From Anisakis pegreffii (taxonomy: Eukaryota > Nematoda > Chromadorea > Rhabditida > Anisakidae): a stretch of DNA of 64,000 bases. Below the pieces are notes generated by a model, which was not told the DNA's origin, searched no databases, and saw nothing but the letters and a program-made list of their open reading frames with translations. This document shows, piece after piece, positions 59,801 to 64,000 of the stretch. Made by a program: the position numbers and the translations under genes. Position 1 is the stretch's first letter, and each line of letters begins with the position of its first letter. The DNA lies in NCBI GenBank assembly GCA_035041965.1, contig JAPYMA010000908.1:1-64000 (forward strand), written 5' to 3'.

Positions 59801-60211
59801 TCAGACTCATTTGCATAACGTTCGAAACGTATCAGCAAAGCGATTGTCATTCAAAATACATGTTTTTTAAAGGAGATCTTCATACTTATAATGAACAATC
59901 AAAAAATGGAAATTTTAGTTATGTGAAGTTATTATGCAATATACTCCAGAATAGCAATTCAAAGTTAAAATTGAAAGTTTCAAAACGTACCGACAGAATG
60001 GCTTATGTCCTTTGCGTGGATGTTGTTCCTTATGATTCAAGCATCGTTGACAAAAGTATCGTTTCTGGTCATCCTCTGAAGAAGACGTGCTTTCCACTGG
60101 TCGGGGAGTACAAGCCACGACGTCAACTTCGGGTGAACTACACGACGAACAACCAGAAGCCGTCTCTTCACCACGACAACTGGTTGGTGAGAAATCTGTA
60201 AAGCGCGCATT
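53896..60211 (-). CDS. mab-3: MAB-3 orthologue, two-DM-domain transcription factor (5' exon missing)
   Basis: Five minus-strand exons: 60211-59991 (acceptor possibly 60195), 57071-56846, 56422-56266, 55979-55817 and 54088-53896 (TAA). All junctions keep phase and about 319 residues are visible (C. elegans MAB-3 has 290). DM domain 1 spans exons 1-2: YFCQRCLNH, PRKGHKPFCRY and CECADCRMVEERRRLNN. DM domain 2 spans exons 2-3: VRDPKCALCSAHG, LRGHKKAQCPFLKCGC, CGLVENRRTLMA and RQIKLRRDQQK. All zinc-binding Cys and His residues are present in both. Exons 4-5 are Pro/Ser-rich (LLPPPVPAPP, SAPYPVMSPYNFHFPP) like the MAB-3 tail. In C. elegans this nuclear protein drives male tail ray neurons and blocks yolk gene expression in males, under TRA-1. 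No in-frame ATG lies before DM1, so a start exon further 5' is unassigned. Double DM domains are the mark of MAB-3 as opposed to other DMRT proteins. Confidence 0.93.
54176..54460. repeat. Direct repeat in MAB-3 intron 4
   Basis: Partner of 53361-53628. It starts about 90 bp 5' (in gene sense) of the last MAB-3 exon, so that exon lies between the two copies. Confidence 0.85.
58750..58774 (-). promoter_or_regulatory. Two GLI/TRA-1-like core sites in MAB-3 intron 1
   Basis: On the minus strand (gene sense) the sequence reads TGGGTGGTC at 58774-58766, then seven bases, then TAGGTGGTC at 58758-58750. TGGGTGGTC is the core of the TRA-1A/GLI consensus; the 5' TTTTC part of the full C. elegans consensus is not present. 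The second site has one change from the core. Confidence 0.5.
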
Positions 60212-61282
60212 CTGTTGATTGCAAAACCATTAAATACTCATTTGAAAGGAAATTCTCGTGGTCTACTTTCTCCCACACTGACATTCAGCTTAGCATCCGC
60301 TTCAAGAATTTCATCAGTTCATTGAAGTTTGTTTATCATCCGTTATGGAATGCCTAAGAGATATGACATTTCGCGGATTAGAATTTATGCTGTGAATGTG
60401 CTTACTCATCTTATTCAATTGTGAGTCATCTGAGTGGTGTGAAATGTGTAGCAAAACGGTAGCCGCAAAACACCTAAGTAACGACAATTTCAATGAAAAC
60501 GAGAGAAACAATGTGGATTCGAAGGAAATTTTCGAACTTCAGCTGACTAACGATGAATGAAACGGAAAGAAACCTTCGCTACTGACATTATCATTGGTCG
60601 ACTCAGTTAGAGAATAAATGTCAAATGAGAGCGTCAAGTGAACTTAAATCCTAAACAATCGACACTAAATGTTCCTTCTTCCTAAGGGCTGATATACCTT
60701 TTGTTTGCAGTTAGTTTACTGCGAGACCACGCTGTCGTTTGATATGATGATAAATAACAACTTCATTATTGTTGTCCTTTATACTTTATAATTAATCAAA
60801 TGACATTTGATGGTCAGCATGAAGCTGTTGAAATTTAAGTAGAGTTCGAATAAAGTTTCAATTTTCGTTCATATCAATTTTTTCTACCAATATCGAAATG
60901 CATCGATTGAAACATTCGAAAATGAATCTATTTTTATGTTGGAACCGTTTCCGAAAAAGGTTATTATCTCACTGATGCAATTTGATTTCCATTAGACATT
61001 AAACAGAGAGTGTTCACTTTTCCGAAAGTGTTCTCTGTAAGCTTATTAATGTCAGTTGAGCTTATTCAGCTTATTAATGTCACTCCAAACACTCTACGGT
61101 TAGATTCAGCAGAAAACAAAGAGCCTGCTGCGGAAAGTAGTATACTGTACGTTTGAGATAATCCGAGGCCGAAAATGGTGTTTACTTGAAAATTGTGTTG
61201 AACAGGGTAAAATAGTCAAATCGATGAAAGACGGAAATGTTTTAGACTGTTAAATAGCAAATAAGTGTCGATGGATAAAATT
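60212..61282. other. MAB-3 5' region, no exon resolved
   Basis: The missing MAB-3 start exon and promoter should lie here or beyond. I could not identify an exon with an ATG and matching donor phase. Near 61009-61100 a short imperfect palindrome (GAGAGTGTT...AACACTCT) encloses two direct copies of AGCTTATTAATGTCA. Confidence 0.4.
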
Positions 61283-61504
61283 TTAGCTTGGGATTAGTCT
61301 GGGTTCATCCCGGAGCTGTGCTATCCGCAAAACAAATAGTCGTTTTTCCGGTATGAGCCTTAGACTAGGCGAAAGCTTCAATTCCTCTTGATTGCCGTTT
61401 AAAGGAATTTGAAGCTGGTATATTTGATCGTCTGAAAATCGCAAGTAAAACGCTCGAATGTCCAAAGAACATACTTTCGAAATTGAACAAAATGTTTGAT
61501 TCAA
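61283..61504 (-). CDS. Doubtful exon-like open frame
   Basis: The minus-strand frame has balanced, protein-like composition (SLDIRAFYLRFSDDQIYQLQ, LRIAQLRDEPRLIPS) and ends in TAA. It has no ATG of its own, and an internal TTTTCAG could be its acceptor. It may be a terminal exon or a remnant. No family is recognised. Confidence 0.25.
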   Translation of the reverse strand: MNQTFCSISKVCSLDIRAFYLRFSDDQIYQLQIPLNGNQEELKLSPSLRLIPEKRLFVLRIAQLRDEPRLIPS

Positions 61505-61749
61505 AATGAATGCAGTTCAACCTGCTGATGTGTTGTGATCAAGGCAAACAATATTATAGGCACATATTATTCTGTTTGGCTTTACAAGTGAGGTAGTAGT
61601 AGGCTTTTGCGGTGAATACTAGATTCCATCCACTTTCACAAAAAGGAAGAATTATACCCAGACGGATTTTGCAAGTTTGCATATTTTCGACTAGCTCAAA
61701 TTCAGTGTGAAGATCTGCTAGGTATCTAAGCCATTCTTATTCATTACAT

Positions 61750-62145
61750 ATGATTTCGCATTTTTCACATTCTTCATTCCTTCAGCTGATCTATTCGCTG
61801 CATCTTTTGGATTTATTCACGTGCGATTTTGAGGAAACGATTAATCAATCAGATGAACCGAATCAACATAAAGGCAGCGATGAATTGCTCTCACAATCCC
61901 TTCCTATGGCTTATATAGTAATTCAAGTTCAGCATTTGAATGACGCAAACTGCACGCATCAAAATTTCACGTCGTCAAAAACTTTGCAGCAAATCAAAAA
62001 ACTTCACAAACAATTATTTCATTATCATGATGTCAACTTTCCACAACATCGTCAATCAACAACTCTACTCACAACAAATGCAAAACATAGAAATGATGAC
62101 CAAAAATCAGGAAGTCTGGCTACGCAAGGAACTGTGAACACATGA
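61750..62145 (+). CDS. Doubtful open frame, 131 codons
   Basis: The frame starts with ATG and ends with TGA. The middle is hydrophilic (NQSDEPNQHKGSDELLSQ). A second frame, 61940-62137, is equally protein-like at the 3' end (SQQMQNIEMMTKNQEVWLRK), so at most one can be real. I see no motif. Confidence 0.2.
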   Translation: MISHFSHSSFLQLIYSLHLLDLFTCDFEETINQSDEPNQHKGSDELLSQSLPMAYIVIQVQHLNDANCTHQNFTSSKTLQQIKKLHKQLFHYHDVNFPQHRQSTTLLTTNAKHRNDDQKSGSLATQGTVNT

Positions 62146-62950
62146 ATGATGCTTACTGAATCGGTTTACCCTAAAAACGCTTCCTCTCACAGGAGGAGAC
62201 ATTCGAATTAGAAGACAAATATTTGACTATTCGTTGATTGAATCAACATGAAAAAAATCAACGATGAGTGTTTGTGTGTGTGCTCTTCCATCAAACATCA
62301 ACGATTGCGAAGATATCAACTTTTTGCAAAAAACAAAAAAAAACTATTGATTCAATCAATTTTCAGAGAATTCTTTCAGTTTTGAGAGTGCTTCGTTTGC
62401 AAATGTAACATGTAACACTAAAATGCAACAATTCGGTCGGTGCTGATGACAAGGATGAATGTTCGAGAGTGTTCTTTTTTAATCGTCCTCTTTTTTTGTT
62501 TCAAATGAAAAAAGAGTCTGTTCCTTGTCAATCTGAAATTTAAAAAAAAAACGTCTGGTTCATCACACAATTCGTCAAAGTTCCTCGGTTCGTCAAGAGC
62601 GATGGAAACGTTGATTTGAATGTGAACTCGATGAAGACAAGAATGTGAAGAGTAGTTGTTCTCAGCCGAGTGAACACCAACCAAAACACCGAAACAATGT
62701 TGCGATCCCGTCTCCAGCTGTTTCTCGACTCAATTCTTCATTCGGTGTGAAAATAAACTACTGAAGAAAAAATTTGCACTCTGTTGGAAAAAGAAACAGC
62801 AGCAGCGAAAAATGTGTACTGCTCGCGTCACAATGATTATTGATATAAGACGCGACTGGCATGTTATTGATAATGATGAACGAAAAACACTCAACACATA
62901 ATTAGTCTTTCGGGACTTGAGCAGACTAAATAATGGCCTTAGAATGGACT
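62146..62950. other. No gene seen
   Basis: AT-rich, with A and T homopolymers near 62335 and 62540. A minus-strand open frame at 62418-62684 runs across a T10 tract and an acceptor-like TTTCAG; I do not accept it as coding. Confidence 0.4.
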
Positions 62951-62961
62951 TTTAGGCCTCA

Positions 62962-63171
62962 ATGTCTGGATTTCTTCGGTCTCATCAGTCAGATCAATCG
63001 CACAACTACGATTCTAATCATCAGTCAAATTCAGCCGTGCGCTCGATGAAGTTTAAAAAAACTTCACCATTTTTTGAGAGTCCCCCGTTTTGTGATTTCA
63101 GCTCAACAGCAAGCGATTTTCAATTAGCAAAACGAATACAGGCTATTGAACAAAGCAGGAAAACGGAATGA
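62962..63171 (+). CDS. Possible small Ser-rich protein, 69 aa
   Basis: A single-exon frame from ATG to TGA is preceded six bases upstream by an acceptor-like ACTTTTAG and followed within 12 bp by AATAAA (63178-63183). It is Ser/His/Gln-rich at the start (SHQSDQSHNYDSNHQSNS) and ends AKRIQAIEQSRKTE. It has no span or signal peptide. The flanking signals fit a short trans-spliced gene, but the poly(A) signal is very close to the stop, and no homology is recognised. Confidence 0.35.
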   Translation: MSGFLRSHQSDQSHNYDSNHQSNSAVRSMKFKKTSPFFESPPFCDFSSTASDFQLAKRIQAIEQSRKTE

Positions 63172-63183
63172 AATGGAAAATAA

Positions 63184-64000
63184 ATGCACCGTCATCGCTC
63201 AATTGAATCCACAAAAATGCAAAAAAATTGCTGTGCACTTTCACAGATTATCTGGAAATTTTGACTTATATTACAGTTTTGTCATTGTAAACAGCTATGT
63301 TCTCGAACGTGCTGTTGCAATGTAAAGTTGTTGTGATTGTTTTGATTGTGAGCTGAATAAATTTCTTCACGCGAATGATTCCATTAGAGTGAATTCTTAC
63401 AATGCAACAAAAAAAAAACTAGCAACGCGAGTAGTTCGGAAATAAATTTGGTTCTTTTGTTTCTTGTGCAAAATTCAAAACTCTTGTAATTTTAAGCTCA
63501 TCAATCTTCGCCAGTATGCTTTTTGTTTGGTCTCTTGATACTGCCTGCAATCATCTCTCAGAGATTCTGCAGAAAACACATCAGTCATGCTTTAGTGTTG
63601 CGACAATTTTCTGGTTTTTGTCATTTTCTGCTGTGTTTCCATGAGATTTTTGATCGCAACTTTGATCTTTTTTTTTTTTGAAATCAGCACGACCCGCTCA
63701 AGATTTATGCAAAATGCACAAGAGTAAATACAGTTGACATCCGGTAAGTGCTATGACATAAGTACCGCTTGAGAGGTACCAAGTGGTAGGTTTGACGTGA
63801 CGATGGTTTGCAGAGAAACAAGACAAGTGCACTCTTGATAAACGAGCAGCAGTTGAACAACGAAAGACTCGAATTAATTACAAACTTATGAAATCACCTA
63901 CTTTGATGAGCGTTTTCTTTCTCGTCCATTGTGTCACAAAAATTAATCAATTTAATCCTTTGTATTGGCGATCAACCGACGAAAGGATGGTAATTTATGG
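63184..64000. other. No gene seen
   Basis: No supported feature apart from homopolymer tracts near 63409 and 63670. Confidence 0.4.

Noticed and set aside
1..64000. tRNA, rRNA, SL RNA, CRISPR or bacterial operon features
   Set aside because: I looked for tRNA arm motifs, SL-like sequences, regularly spaced short repeats and Shine-Dalgarno-led gene runs and saw none.

Overview
This is nuclear DNA from a nematode. The genes are split by many introns whose acceptors are mostly TTTCAG-type and whose donors are mostly GTAAGT, GTATGT or GTTAGT. Several genes have an acceptor-like site just 5' of the first ATG, as expected for spliced-leader trans-splicing. The DM-domain gene has the two-DM-domain layout of nematode MAB-3. 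I cannot name the species. All gene models were built by hand from reading frames, intron phases and family resemblance; nothing was searched.

Layout. 0.5-2.8 kb holds a degenerate tandem repeat array. 6.0-9.1 kb (+) is an orphan single-pass membrane protein with a basic, then low-complexity acidic/Ser-Thr tail. 10.2-17.6 kb (-) is a ten-exon gene for a 698-residue protein that is almost all membrane segments and that I cannot place in a family. 17.7-22.8 kb has no gene I can see, but holds an inverted-repeat arm, a minisatellite, a simple repeat and a hAT-type MITE with an 8-bp target duplication. 22.9-25.8 kb (-) is a TBC1D20-type Rab GTPase-activating protein with a C-terminal membrane anchor. 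29.0-30.3 kb (-) is an RNF11-type RING-H2 E3 ligase. 33.2-39.9 kb (+) is UTP13/TBL3, a 14-exon WD40 protein of the small-subunit processome, with one apparent +1 frameshift. 40.7-50.8 kb (+) is PNO1/DIM2, a KH-domain 40S assembly factor. 53.9-60.2 kb (-) is a MAB-3 orthologue with two DM domains. The last 4 kb holds only doubtful small reading frames.

How the genes relate. UTP13 and PNO1 are neighbours on one strand and both act in 18S rRNA / 40S assembly, so they may be co-expressed or operonic. MAB-3 converges on PNO1, and its large first intron carries two GLI/TRA-1-like core sites in gene orientation. That matters because TRA-1 directly represses mab-3 in C. elegans. The most novel gene is the 698-residue polytopic protein, with an apparent 32-nt intron, inverted repeats around its first exon and a decayed exon copy downstream.
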